Below, piece after piece: positions 15,920-24,228 of a DNA stretch of 64,000 bases. The DNA is taken from the NCBI GenBank assembly GCA_901457705.2, contig LR590083.2, positions 3,410,597 through 3,474,596 of the forward strand. The letters run 5' to 3'. A program made the position numbers and the translations under genes. Source of the stretch: Beijerinckiaceae bacterium RH AL1 (lineage in GTDB: Bacteria > Pseudomonadota > Alphaproteobacteria > Rhizobiales > Beijerinckiaceae). The first letter of the stretch is position 1. The number at the start of each line of letters is the position of its first letter. The notes beneath the pieces were generated by a model. It saw only the letters and a list, made by a program, of their open reading frames with translations. It made no database searches and was not told the DNA's origin.

Positions 15920-17122
15920 ATGCACATCCATCTCGACGCCATCGGCGGAGCCGCGGGCGACATGTTCGCCGCCGCCCTCCTCGATGCCTTCCCGCATCTC
16001 GAGGCCGACACCCTGGCCACCGTGCAACGCGTCGCGCCGGTCACCTGCAAGGTCGTCGACCACAACGACGGCGTGCTGCGCGGCCGCAGGTTCGACGTCG
16101 CGCGGCGGCGCGTCGAGACGGACGGCCACCATCATCACCACCATCGCCACTGGTCGGACATCCGCGCGCTGCTCCTCGACGCCGATCTCCCCGACACCGT
16201 GCGCGACCATGCCGTCGGCATCTTCACGCATCTCGCCGAAGCCGAGGCGGAGGTGCACGGCATCGCCGTCGCGGACGTGGCCTTCCACGAGGTCGGCGCC
16301 TGGGATTCGATTGCCGACATCGTCGCGGCCGCCTGCCTCATCGTCTCGACCGGCGCGACCACCTGGAGCGTCGGGTCGCTGCCGCTGGGCTCCGGCCGCG
16401 TCACCACGGCGCATGGCCTGCTGCCCGTGCCGGCGCCGGCGACCGCGATCCTGCTGCGCGGCTTCGAGATGCTCGACGACGGCATTGCGGGCGAGCGCGT
16501 GACGCCGACCGGCGCCGCGATCCTGCGCCATCTGCGCGACACGGCCGGCGCGACGCCACCGCGCCGCAGGGTGATGGGCCGCTCGGGGCTCGGCTTCGGG
16601 ATGCGCAAGCTCGCTGGCGTATCGAACTGCCTGCGCGTCCTCGTCTTCGACGACGTCGCGGCGGGTGCGGGCGGCAGCCATCGCGAGCTCGGCGTCATCG
16701 AGTTCGAGGTCGACGACCAGTCGCCCGAGGACCTCGCGATGGGGCTCGATCGGCTGCGCGCGCACGCCGACATCTTCGACGTCGTGCAGATACCGGTGTA
16801 TGGCAAGAAGGGGCGGATGATGATGCACGTCCGCGTGCTCGCCCGCAGCGGCGCGATCGACGACGCGATCGCGGCCTGCTTCCGCGAGACGACGACGATC
16901 GGCCTGCGCCACCACGTCGTCTCCGGCGCGGCGCTGCCGCGCGACATCCGCGAGATCGAGGTCGACGGCGCGACGGTTCGCGTCAAGCGGGTCGACCGCC
17001 CCGGCGGCCGCACCGCCAAGGCCGAAGCCGACGACGCCATGGCGCACGAAACCCACGCCCGCCGAGCGTCGATACGCCGCCGCGCGGAACGTTTGGCGCT
17101 CTCGGACGATGCAGCGGAATGA
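15920..17122 (+). CDS. larC: LarC, nickel insertion protein for the nickel-pincer cofactor
   Basis: This 400-residue protein inserts nickel into the pyridinium-bis-thiocarboxylate mononucleotide, the last step of cofactor synthesis. The N-terminus MHIHLDAIGGAAGDMFAAAL is the LarC hallmark. A histidine cluster (GHHHHHHRHW, about residues 73-82), AFHEVGAWDSIADIV and the C-terminal metal-binding part (YGKKGRMMMHVRVLAR) are intact. Unlike the classic lactobacillus locus, where LarC is made by programmed frameshifting, this is one continuous frame. The stop overlaps the larE start by four bases. Confidence 0.95.
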   Translation: MHIHLDAIGGAAGDMFAAALLDAFPHLEADTLATVQRVAPVTCKVVDHNDGVLRGRRFDVARRRVETDGHHHHHHRHWSDIRALLLDADLPDTVRDHAVGIFTHLAEAEAEVHGIAVADVAFHEVGAWDSIADIVAAACLIVSTGATTWSVGSLPLGSGRVTTAHGLLPVPAPATAILLRGFEMLDDGIAGERVTPTGAAILRHLRDTAGATPPRRRVMGRSGLGFGMRKLAGVSNCLRVLVFDDVAAGAGGSHRELGVIEFEVDDQSPEDLAMGLDRLRAHADIFDVVQIPVYGKKGRMMMHVRVLARSGAIDDAIAACFRETTTIGLRHHVVSGAALPRDIREIEVDGATVRVKRVDRPGGRTAKAEADDAMAHETHARRASIRRRAERLALSDDAAE

Positions 17123-17949
17123 GCGCGGCTTTTGATCGCCTGCAGGCCAAAGTTTTGGAGCTCGGACGCGTCGCGGTCGCCGTCAGCGGCGGGGTCGACA
17201 GCATGACGCTCGCGACCCTCGCCGCGCGGACGCTCGGGCGCGACGCGATGCTCGCCGTCCACGCCGTCTCGCCCGCCGTGCCGGCCGAGGCGACGGCCCG
17301 CGTCCGCGCGCAGGCCGAGGCCGAGGGTTGGATTCTGCGCATCGTCGATGCCGGCGAGTTCGCCGACCCCCGCTACCGCGCCAACCCGGTCAACCGCTGC
17401 TTCTTCTGCAAGACGAACCTCTACGACGCCGTCGCCAAGGTCACCGATCGTCAGATCGTCTCCGGCGCAAACCTCGACGACCTCGGCGAATATCGCCCCG
17501 GCCTGACCGCCGCGGCCGAGCATGGCGTGCGCCACCCCTACGTTGAGGCCGCCGTCGACAAGTCCGCGGTGCGCCAGATCGCCCGCGACCTCGGCCTTGC
17601 CGCGATCGCCGAGCTGCCGGCGGCGCCGTGCCTGTCGAGCCGGATCGAGACCGGGCTGCGCGTCGAGCCGGAGACGCTGCAGTTCATCCACCGCGTGGAG
17701 CGGCTGGTCGCGGCGCGCGTCGCCGCGGAGCCGCCCGGGCGGGCCGTGCGCTGCCGTATCCGCGCGTCCGGCATCGTCGTGGAGCTCGACGCGCCGAGCC
17801 TCGCCGCCCTTGCCGACACCGACCGCGACGCCCTCGGCCTCGCCATCCTGGATGCCGCGCCGGCAACGGTTGCGCGGCGGACGGTATCGTTCGCGCCCTA
17901 TCGCACCGGCAGCGCGTTCCTCGTCGACAAGCTAGAGGCGGCATCGTGA
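17119..17949 (+). CDS. larE: LarE, ATP-dependent sulfur transferase of nickel-pincer synthesis
   Basis: This 276-residue PP-loop enzyme adenylates and sulfurates the carboxylates of the cofactor precursor. The PP-loop is VAVSGGVDSMTLATLAAR (about residues 18-35). RCFFCKTNLYDAV and AAPCLSSRIETGLRVEP follow, the latter being the region of the sulfur-donating cysteine in characterised LarE. The ATG at 17119 overlaps the larC stop (ATGA) and the larE stop overlaps the larB GTG. This tight coupling suggests stoichiometric translation. Confidence 0.93.
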   Translation: MSAAFDRLQAKVLELGRVAVAVSGGVDSMTLATLAARTLGRDAMLAVHAVSPAVPAEATARVRAQAEAEGWILRIVDAGEFADPRYRANPVNRCFFCKTNLYDAVAKVTDRQIVSGANLDDLGEYRPGLTAAAEHGVRHPYVEAAVDKSAVRQIARDLGLAAIAELPAAPCLSSRIETGLRVEPETLQFIHRVERLVAARVAAEPPGRAVRCRIRASGIVVELDAPSLAALADTDRDALGLAILDAAPATVARRTVSFAPYRTGSAFLVDKLEAAS

Positions 17950-18638
17950 GCGGCGCGACCGAGTTCGTCCTCGACTTCGCCCGCGAGCGCCGCACCGGCC
18001 TTGAGGAGGCGATCTACTGCGCCGGCAAGTCGCCCGCGCAGATCGACGCGATCCTCGCCGCCGCCCGCGAGCGCGGCGCTTCCCTGTTCCTGACGCGGCT
18101 GTCGCCAGACCGCTTCGCCGCGCTGGCGTCCGACCATCGCGGCTCGCTCGACTACTGCGAAGCGTCGCAGACGGCGGTGTTCGGCACGCCGCGCCCGGTG
18201 CGCGGGGCGGCGGAGGTCGCCGTGGTCTGCGCCGGCACGTCCGACGTCGGCGTCGCGCGCGAGGCCGTCCGCACGCTCGCCTACCACGGCGCCGCGTCGA
18301 CCCTAATCGCCGACGTCGGCGTCGCCGGCCTGTGGCGGCTCACCGAGCGGCTCGACGAGCTTCGGACCTTTCCGGTGATCATCGCCGTCGCCGGCATGGA
18401 CGCGGCACTTCCCACCGTGCTCGGCGGCCTCGTCGCCAGCGCGATCGTTGCGGTACCAACCTCCGTCGGCTACGGCGTCGCCACCGGCGGCCGCGTCGCC
18501 CTCGACGCCATTCTCGCGAGCTGCGCCCCCGGGCTCGGCGTCGTCAACATCGACAACGGATTCGGCGCCGCGTGCCTCGCGCTGCGCCTGCTCAACGCGG
18601 CGCGCGCGATCGCCGCGCGACCGACGGAGGATCGATGA
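17946..18638 (+). CDS. larB: LarB, nicotinate adenine dinucleotide carboxylase/hydrolase
   Basis: This 230-residue protein starts the nickel-pincer pathway by carboxylating NaAD and hydrolysing the phosphoanhydride. The N-terminal part (FVLDFARERRTGLEEAIYCA) and the PurE-like core (VAVVCAGTSDVGVAREAVRT, VIIAVAGMDAALPTVLGGLV, AVPTSVGYG) match the family. GTG 17946 is used because it overlaps the larE stop (GTGA) and gives the usual N-terminus; the frame is open upstream only because it lies in larE. No larA-type enzyme gene is present in the window. Confidence 0.93.
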   Translation: MSGATEFVLDFARERRTGLEEAIYCAGKSPAQIDAILAAARERGASLFLTRLSPDRFAALASDHRGSLDYCEASQTAVFGTPRPVRGAAEVAVVCAGTSDVGVAREAVRTLAYHGAASTLIADVGVAGLWRLTERLDELRTFPVIIAVAGMDAALPTVLGGLVASAIVAVPTSVGYGVATGGRVALDAILASCAPGLGVVNIDNGFGAACLALRLLNAARAIAARPTEDR

Positions 18639-18672
18639 CCCAACTCATGCTGCGAACCGGAAAGGGCCTCCC

Positions 18673-19781
18673 ATGCAACGTCGGAACTTCCTCAAGGGCG
18701 CCGTGCTCGGCGCCGGCCTCGCCAAGGTCGGCAGCGCGGAGGCTGCCGTGACCAAGCCCGCGCTCCCCTCCACCCGCCCGGCCGACCCCGCCGACCTGCC
18801 CTTCGTCACCGACCCCGGCGAGCGCCGCGGCGAGATGCTGTACCGCAGCTTCGGTCGGTCGAACGAGAAGATCTCGGCGATCGGCTTGGGCGGCTTCCAC
18901 CTCGGCAAGAACGCCGTCTCGGACGACGAGGCCGTACGCCTCATCCACGAAGGGATCGACCGCGGCATCACCTTCATGGACAATTGTTGGGACTACAACG
19001 AAGGCCGCTCCGAGCGCCGCATGGGCATCGCGCTGCAGCAGGAGGGCTACCGCAACAAGGTCTTCCTGATGTCGAAGATGGACGGCCGCACCAAGCAGGA
19101 GGCGGCCCGCCAGATCGACGATTCGCTGCAGCGCCTGCGCACCGACCATATCGATCTCGTCCAGCATCACGAGATCCTGCGCTACGACGACCCCGACCGC
19201 ATCTTCGCCGAGGGCGGCGCGATGGAGGCGTTCCTCGAGGCGAAGCAGGCCGGCAAGCTGCGCTACATCGGCTTCACCGGGCACAAGGACCCGCGCATCC
19301 ATCTCCAGATGCTGGCGGTCGCGGAGGAACGCGGCTCAAGTTCGATTCCGTGCAGATGCCGCTCAACGTCATGGACGCGCATTTCCGCTCGTTCGCGCAT
19401 CTCGTCCTGCCGTATCTCGTCGAGCACGGCATCGCGGTGCTCGGCATGAAGAGCTTCGGCGACGGCGTGCTTCTGAAGAGCGACGTGCCGATCAAGCCGA
19501 TCGAGTTCCTGCACTATTCGCTGAACCTGCCGACCTCGGTGGTGATCACCGGCTGCGAGAGCCAGCGCGACCTCGACCAGGCGTTCGAGGCCGTGAAGAC
19601 GTTCCAGCCGATGGACAAGAGCCGCGTCGCCGAGCTGCTCGGCCGCAGCCGCCCGTATGCGCTCGAAGGCAAGTACGAGCTCTTCAAGACGAGCGCGACG
19701 TTCGACGGCACCGCCAAGAACGCCAAGTGGCTCGGCGACGAGAGCGAAAGCGTGCAGAAGCTGGCGCCGACGATGAAGTAG
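18673..19781 (+). pseudogene. Tat-exported aldo/keto reductase, frameshifted
   Basis: The N-terminus MQRRNFLKGAVLGAGLAKVG is a twin-arginine signal. The aldo/keto reductase domain follows: ISAIGLGGFHLGKNAVS, FMDNCWDYNEGRSERRMGIA and LIDLVQHH-type strand IDLVQHHEI. The frame breaks in GGCTCAAG at 19333-19340. Restoring one T would give ERGFKFDSVQMPLNVMDAHF, and the downstream frame continues correctly (GMKSFGDGVLLKS... to KLAPTMK). One missing base therefore separates two good halves. It starts 34 bp after larB and is probably in the same transcript. It may be a sequence error rather than a dead gene. Confidence 0.8.
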
Positions 19782-19825
19782 CGGCCTGGTGCTAGGACCG
19801 CCGGGCAGTTTGCTGACCGACGGTC

Positions 19826-20389
19826 CTATTCGATGCGCAGGCTCTCGACCCAACGGCTACCTTGGGCAGAGTCGTCGCGGTCGCCCGGGGCGTAGGGCGG
19901 CGTCTTGAGGTCGTCCGGCGGGGCGGCGATCGCGTTCAAGTCGATGGCCTGCGGCGTGCCGACAAGGGCATGGTCGGTCGGCTTCAGGGCGTAGTAGATG
20001 CCGTTCTGCAGCTTGGCGCCGTAGTCGTTCGGGGCTTTCCAGAAGAACAGGAGATCGTGCTCGAGCCAGCTCAAGTCGCTCGGCTTGACGACCGCGGGAT
20101 GCTTGTAGGGATAGGCGACGAAGCACTGGATGTCCGGGCCTTCCTCGCACTTGAAATCCCGCATCGAGAGGAAGAACGTCTTCATCTTCGACGTGTCGAC
20201 GGCGAGCTTGTAGGTCGCGGAACCGTCGCCCTGCGGCGTGAACGCGATGGTGCCGATGGCGATGTCCTTGCCGTCGCGAGTGTGCAGAACGATCGTCTTG
20301 TCGCCCTTGAAGTCGAACGCGAACGCCGGGGCTTCCACAAGCAGGAACCCCGCTGCCAGGCCGGCCGACAGCTTCGCACTCAAACGCAT
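19826..20389 (-). CDS. exported hypothetical protein
   Basis: A 187-residue protein with a signal peptide (MRLSAKLSAGLAAGFLLVEA, cleavage near AFA). The mature part is beta-rich (FKGDKTIVLHTRDGKDIAIG, TIAFTPQGDGSATYKL, DFKCEEGPDIQCFVAYPY). Two cysteines may form a disulphide. GGAGAG precedes ATG 20389. I recognise the general pattern of an uncharacterised periplasmic protein of alphaproteobacteria but no function. Confidence 0.7.
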   Translation of the reverse strand: MRLSAKLSAGLAAGFLLVEAPAFAFDFKGDKTIVLHTRDGKDIAIGTIAFTPQGDGSATYKLAVDTSKMKTFFLSMRDFKCEEGPDIQCFVAYPYKHPAVVKPSDLSWLEHDLLFFWKAPNDYGAKLQNGIYYALKPTDHALVGTPQAIDLNAIAAPPDDLKTPPYAPGDRDDSAQGSRWVESLRIE

Positions 20390-20503
20390 TCGTTCTCTCC
20401 AGCTTGCGGTCACGCGAGCGATCTCGACGTATCGTTTGAGAGGCTCCACGGGCCGAGCGCTCCGGCACCTTGTCACCGCTGTCGACGATTGAAATGAATA
20501 ATC

Positions 20504-21295
20504 TCAGGACTTCTTGTAGCCGCGCGCCTTGTCGAGGTTCTTGGCCTGGTCGAGGCCTTTGGCGCTCCCGAGCTTGGCGTCATCGAGTTCCGCGCCATCG
20601 AGATCCGCGCCCGTCAAATCCGCGCCGGACAGGTCGGCGCCGGTCAGCACGGCGCGCGTGAGATCGGCGCCCCTAAAATTGACGCCCTTCAGGTCGGCGT
20701 AGCTGAAGTCGGCATGCCCGAGCTTGGCGTTCTCGAAGTTCGCGCCTTCGAGGTTGGCGCTGGTCATCTCGGTGTGCATGAGCCCCATCGACTGGTTCTT
20801 CATGTGGGCGCCGGCATCGGCACCGGAAAAGATCGCGCCCTGCAGCGCGCCGCCGGTGAAGCGCGCCAGCACGCGGGCGCCGCTCAGGTTGGCGCCCTTC
20901 ATGATCGGGATCTCGCCCTTGTCCGCCGTCAGCCCCAGCGCGACGATCGGGCCGTCGAGGCTCGCATCGGTGAGGTTGGCGTCGGTGAAATTGGCGCCGA
21001 TGATGTTGGCGAGGTCGAGATTGGCGCCGCTCAGGTTCGCCCGGCTCAGATTGTCGTGGGTGAGCCGCGCGCCGTGCAGGTTCGCGCCGGAGAGATTGGC
21101 GCCGGAGAGGTCGAGCCCCTCGAGGTCGAGGTTCATCAGCGACTTGCCGGCGAGGTTCTTGTCGCCCTTGAGGGCGGCCTTGACCTGGTCGGCCGTCACG
21201 TTCGCGGGCGTGCTCGGGTCCGCGCGCGTCGCGGCGAGGGCCGACCCGCCGAGCGCGAGCAGCGCGACGAGAGCGAGGGAAGCGACTTCACGCAC
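20504..21295 (-). CDS. exported pentapeptide-repeat protein
   Basis: A 263-residue protein with a signal peptide (VREVASLALVALLALGGSAL) and two runs of pentapeptide repeats. The first is about residues 56-115 (LDLEGLDLSGANLSGANLHG...); the second is about 135-245 (MTSANLEGANFENAKLGHAD...). Such repeats form a right-handed quadrilateral beta-helix. The export signal places it in the periplasm, so gyrase mimicry is unlikely. GTG 21295 is preceded by AGGAGG. The C-terminus is charged (DQAKNLDKARGYKKS). Confidence 0.85.
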   Translation of the reverse strand: MREVASLALVALLALGGSALAATRADPSTPANVTADQVKAALKGDKNLAGKSLMNLDLEGLDLSGANLSGANLHGARLTHDNLSRANLSGANLDLANIIGANFTDANLTDASLDGPIVALGLTADKGEIPIMKGANLSGARVLARFTGGALQGAIFSGADAGAHMKNQSMGLMHTEMTSANLEGANFENAKLGHADFSYADLKGVNFRGADLTRAVLTGADLSGADLTGADLDGAELDDAKLGSAKGLDQAKNLDKARGYKKS

Positions 21296-21460
21296 GGGCG
21301 GTCCTCCTGGAATATCGCGACAATCTGTTCCGAGCGGCGGGGCGTGTCCGTGACTGTTGTCACCCGCGACCCGATATAGCGCCGCGGCGGGAGACTGGCT
21401 CGTGAAAAGCGGCGGTCACAGACTGCCTTGCAGCACGGCCTCATCCGAGGATGGTCGGAG

Positions 21461-21904
21461 ATGGCGACCTTTACACCTCATGTCGGTGTGGATGACCTCG
21501 TGTTCGGCCTGACGGCGCGAGAGGTGCTGACCCTCCTCGGGCCGCCGAAGGCGGCTCGCAAGACCGCGAGGGGCGAGATCAGCGAGACGCGCGGCCCCGC
21601 TCAGCCGCGGGTCACCCTTGCCGCCGACCGCTTGGTGGAATTGAGCTACATGCCGGCTGCCGGCGCACTCGTCCTCGATGACGAGGATCTATTTGCCGGG
21701 GGGGAAGGGTTGCGCCACCTGCGGCGGATACAAGCGAGCTACGGCCCGCTCTTCACGCATGTCGGCTTCGTCGTCTGCCTCGAAGCCGGCATTGCCGTCA
21801 CCGGGTTCCATGACGGGAACTTGGCGCAGAAGGCCGTGACCGTGTTCGAGCGCGGCCGCTGGGATCGCTTCGCCGGGCATCTCGCGCCGATCGTCCTGCG
21901 TTGA
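21461..21904 (+). CDS. hypothetical protein, possible small immunity-type protein
   Basis: A 147-residue soluble protein containing VGVDDLVFGLTAREVLTLLG. This GxxxxxFGLTxxEVxxLLGxP opening is seen in short proteins of polymorphic-toxin immunity loci. ELSYMPAAGALVLDDEDLF, YGPLFTHVGFVVCLEAGIAV and the end FAGHLAPIVLR follow. GGTCGGAG precedes ATG 21461. It lies 23 bp before the first DUF3396 gene and is probably in one operon with it. Family assignment is not certain. Confidence 0.55.
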   Translation: MATFTPHVGVDDLVFGLTAREVLTLLGPPKAARKTARGEISETRGPAQPRVTLAADRLVELSYMPAAGALVLDDEDLFAGGEGLRHLRRIQASYGPLFTHVGFVVCLEAGIAVTGFHDGNLAQKAVTVFERGRWDRFAGHLAPIVLR

Positions 21905-21927
21905 TCGCTATCACGAGAGGATGACGT

Positions 21928-22890
21928 ATGGCTCTGTCTGCGGCCGCCGAGCTCGATGCGATGGAAGGCCGCTGGCCGAGCACGAACAATGTTGCGGTGC
22001 GCTTCGGCGTCGTCGTCAGTCTCTTCTTCGAAGGCGGCGCGACGACGGAGAAACGGCGCGCCGCGCTCGCCGTCGTGCGCGACTATTGCGAGCGCTTCCA
22101 CGACAAGGTCACGCACTACCAAAAGCTGGGCGCATCGCGGCTGACGCGGATCAAGTCGCTCGATTTTCTTGACGGCTACGCGACGGGCATCGCCAGGACG
22201 CCAAGCGACGAGGGGGTCGATCTCGCCGTCTACGGCTTCGAAAATGGTGTGGAGAGCGACGATCCCGTCCTATGGTACGTCGGCGGAACGGCGATGGGGC
22301 CGTTCGAGCTGGCGCCGGCGGACACGTCCTCGCTCGACATGTACCTGCCGGCATCCTGGCTCGCCGACGCGGGCCCCGAAGGCATGATCGCGCTCGTGAC
22401 CCTGTGGGCGAACATGCTGAAGCCGGCGCACGGCACGGCGGGCTTCGGCACCTTGTTCAACCCCGGCGGAGGCCGGCAGAGCGCGGCGCTCCTAAAACGC
22501 TTCCCGGGCCTCGACTACAACGACTCGATCGCCTGGTCCTCGGCCCGCGGCGACGACACGCGCCACCTGATCCGCACGACGAGCTGGCTCAACATACTCT
22601 GCAGCGCATATGTGGCTGACCTGGGCGGACGCGCCGCCATGTCGGCCACGTTGCCGGCCACGTGCCAGATCGTCGACCTCGACGACGGTCTGCTCGTCGT
22701 CGCCGGCCCGCAGCCGCAGCTCTTCGATCAAACCCACGGCCTGCCGATGGGCGATTACAAAGCCGTCGCTGCCGTCTTTAGGCCGCTGCGCTTCGAGGGA
22801 TTTCAGCGGTACAGTGCGTTGTTCGCGGCCGTCCCCGAGCCGCTCGACCCTGTCGCCGAGTCCTTGCGCTGGGTCCGCCGCTTCGATTGA
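21928..22890 (+). CDS. DUF3396 (type VI immunity-like) protein, copy 1
   Basis: A 320-residue soluble protein of the DUF3396 family, members of which are commonly annotated as type VI immunity proteins. The matching layout is an N-terminal VAVRFGVVVSLFFEG, KVTHYQKLGASRLTRIK, LDMYLPASWLADAG, HGTAGFGTLFNPGGGRQSAA, a conserved WLNIL block and the typical C-terminal [10 protein letters not shown]. It is second in a plus-strand set with the 21461 gene and DUF3396 copy 2. No toxin or type VI gene is near. Its role as an immunity protein is family-based inference. Confidence 0.75.
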   Translation: MALSAAAELDAMEGRWPSTNNVAVRFGVVVSLFFEGGATTEKRRAALAVVRDYCERFHDKVTHYQKLGASRLTRIKSLDFLDGYATGIARTPSDEGVDLAVYGFENGVESDDPVLWYVGGTAMGPFELAPADTSSLDMYLPASWLADAGPEGMIALVTLWANMLKPAHGTAGFGTLFNPGGGRQSAALLKRFPGLDYNDSIAWSSARGDDTRHLIRTTSWLNILCSAYVADLGGRAAMSATLPATCQIVDLDDGLLVVAGPQPQLFDQTHGLPMGDYKAVAAVFRPLRFEGFQRYSALFAAVPEPLDPVAESLRWVRRFD

Positions 22891-22929
22891 CGGGCGATTA
22901 CCGCGACAAGGGGACGATGGGAGACGCGC

Positions 22930-23946
22930 ATGGCCTTCGATGTCGAAGCTCTGAGCCACAACGTCCGACAGATCGGCGATCTGGCACACCTCACGATCGA
23001 GGACGATCGCGGCAACCCATCGCTGCGATTTGGTTTCGTGCTCAAGCTCTACGTCAAGGACGCCTACGAGACGAGCGTCTGCGAAAGGCTGATCAAGCTC
23101 GTCGCGGCCTACGGTGCCTTGTTCGGCGACATGATCACCCACTACATGCCCTACGAAGGGTCGCGCCTGAAGTCCGTCAAAGACTTCGACTACATCGCCT
23201 ACTTCCGCAATCGCATGCTCAGCCTCTCTCCGGACGATCCCGAAGGTTTCGACGCGGAGCTTTATGGGTTTCCCGATGCCGTCGACAGAGATGAGCCGAC
23301 AGCTTGCCATATTGGCGTGACCGCTGGTCCGGCCATCGACTTGAAGCGGCTCGGCAACACGGCCAATGCTCTTGGCCGTCTGGAAGCGTATTTTCCGGCC
23401 GATTGGCTCACCAACGATTATCCGCTCTACCATGCCATTCTTTCGCAGTGGGCCGACATCGGCCGGCCGATCCACGGATCGTTCGGTCTGGGCTTGATCA
23501 TGGAGGAAGGATGCTCGCGCGGACCCTCCATGCCTCTCGCCTACCCCTTTTTGAAGCGCTTCGTCGGTCTCGAGTATCCTGATCTCGACACGTGGGTCAC
23601 GATGAGCGAAGATTCGACATCACCAACGATCCGTTCGACCAATTGGCTGACCTTCATCGACACGCCTCGCGTAGAGGCTCTCGGGGGCGAGAAGGCGATC
23701 AGGTCCGAGGTCGAGCCATCCTGCACCGTTCGGCCCTACGATGGCGGACTCGTTATTCAGGCGGGACCGGAGCCGCAACTAGGTGACGCGAACCCAGGTG
23801 ATATCCCGGCGCCCTACCGGACAGTCGCGCGGGCGCTCAGGCCTTTGCGCTTCGAAGACTTTGGCCGGAACGGCATTTTCAACGGCCTTCCATCGCCTCT
23901 GATGGAGCGTGACGAGACCTTGCGATGGCTGCGCCGCTTCGACTGA
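22930..23946 (+). CDS. DUF3396 (type VI immunity-like) protein, copy 2
   Basis: A 338-residue paralogue of copy 1. Matching blocks are GNPSLRFGFVLKLYVKDAYE, MITHYMPYEGSRLKSVKDFD, EAYFPADWLTNDYPLYHAIL, GSFGLGLIMEEGCSRGPSMP, TNWLTFIDTPRVEALGGEKA and the end DETLRWLRRFD. It is closer to the broken third copy at 34.7-35.7 kb than to copy 1. The last coding bases and the next few (23935-23951) are identical to the end of copy 3, which lies inverted. Base composition is slightly less GC-rich than the core genes. Confidence 0.78.
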   Translation: MAFDVEALSHNVRQIGDLAHLTIEDDRGNPSLRFGFVLKLYVKDAYETSVCERLIKLVAAYGALFGDMITHYMPYEGSRLKSVKDFDYIAYFRNRMLSLSPDDPEGFDAELYGFPDAVDRDEPTACHIGVTAGPAIDLKRLGNTANALGRLEAYFPADWLTNDYPLYHAILSQWADIGRPIHGSFGLGLIMEEGCSRGPSMPLAYPFLKRFVGLEYPDLDTWVTMSEDSTSPTIRSTNWLTFIDTPRVEALGGEKAIRSEVEPSCTVRPYDGGLVIQAGPEPQLGDANPGDIPAPYRTVARALRPLRFEDFGRNGIFNGLPSPLMERDETLRWLRRFD

Positions 23947-23949
23947 TCG

Positions 23950-24218
23950 GAAGACGCGTTTCGACCGGCTGCGTCCTCGTCGTGGAGCCCGAGAGCCGCC
24001 TGGTCTGGACGGACGGCCTCGGTCCAAACTTCCGGCCGAACGCCGAGGCGTTCTTCACGGCGGACATCACGATGGCGGCCGTCGACGGCGGCACGCGCTA
24101 CCGCGCGCTCGTCCGCCACAAGTCCCCTGAGGATCGCAAGAGGCACGAGGACATGGGCTTCTTCCAGGGCTGGGGCACCTGCCTCACGCAGCTCGACGCG
24201 CTCGCGTCGAGCCTCTAG
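23950..24218 (+). pseudogene. C-terminal half of an SRPBCC (AHSA1-like) gene
   Basis: From about 23964 the frame reads STGCVLVVEPESRLVWTDGL, then RYRALVRHKSPEDRKRHEDM and the typical C-terminus MGFFQGWGTCLTQLDALASS. This is the second half of an AHSA1/SRPBCC (START-like) domain. The first half (beta1, the two short helices and the GGTFN strand) is missing here. It is found, ending exactly where this begins, on the minus strand at about 35.69-35.90 kb. The fragment starts directly after DUF3396 copy 2, so it is interpreted as one side of an inversion breakpoint. Confidence 0.8.
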
Positions 24219-24228
24219 CGGCGGCCCG

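Noticed and set aside
14326-17118. Continuous open frame that runs through chrA and larC into larE
   Set aside because: Only its last part (from 17119) is LarE. The rest overlaps clear ChrA and LarC coding in other frames and is Arg/Pro-rich nonsense.
20504-21295. Pentapeptide-repeat protein as a Qnr-like DNA-gyrase protector
   Set aside because: It has an N-terminal export signal and interrupted repeats, so a periplasmic role is more likely than DNA mimicry.
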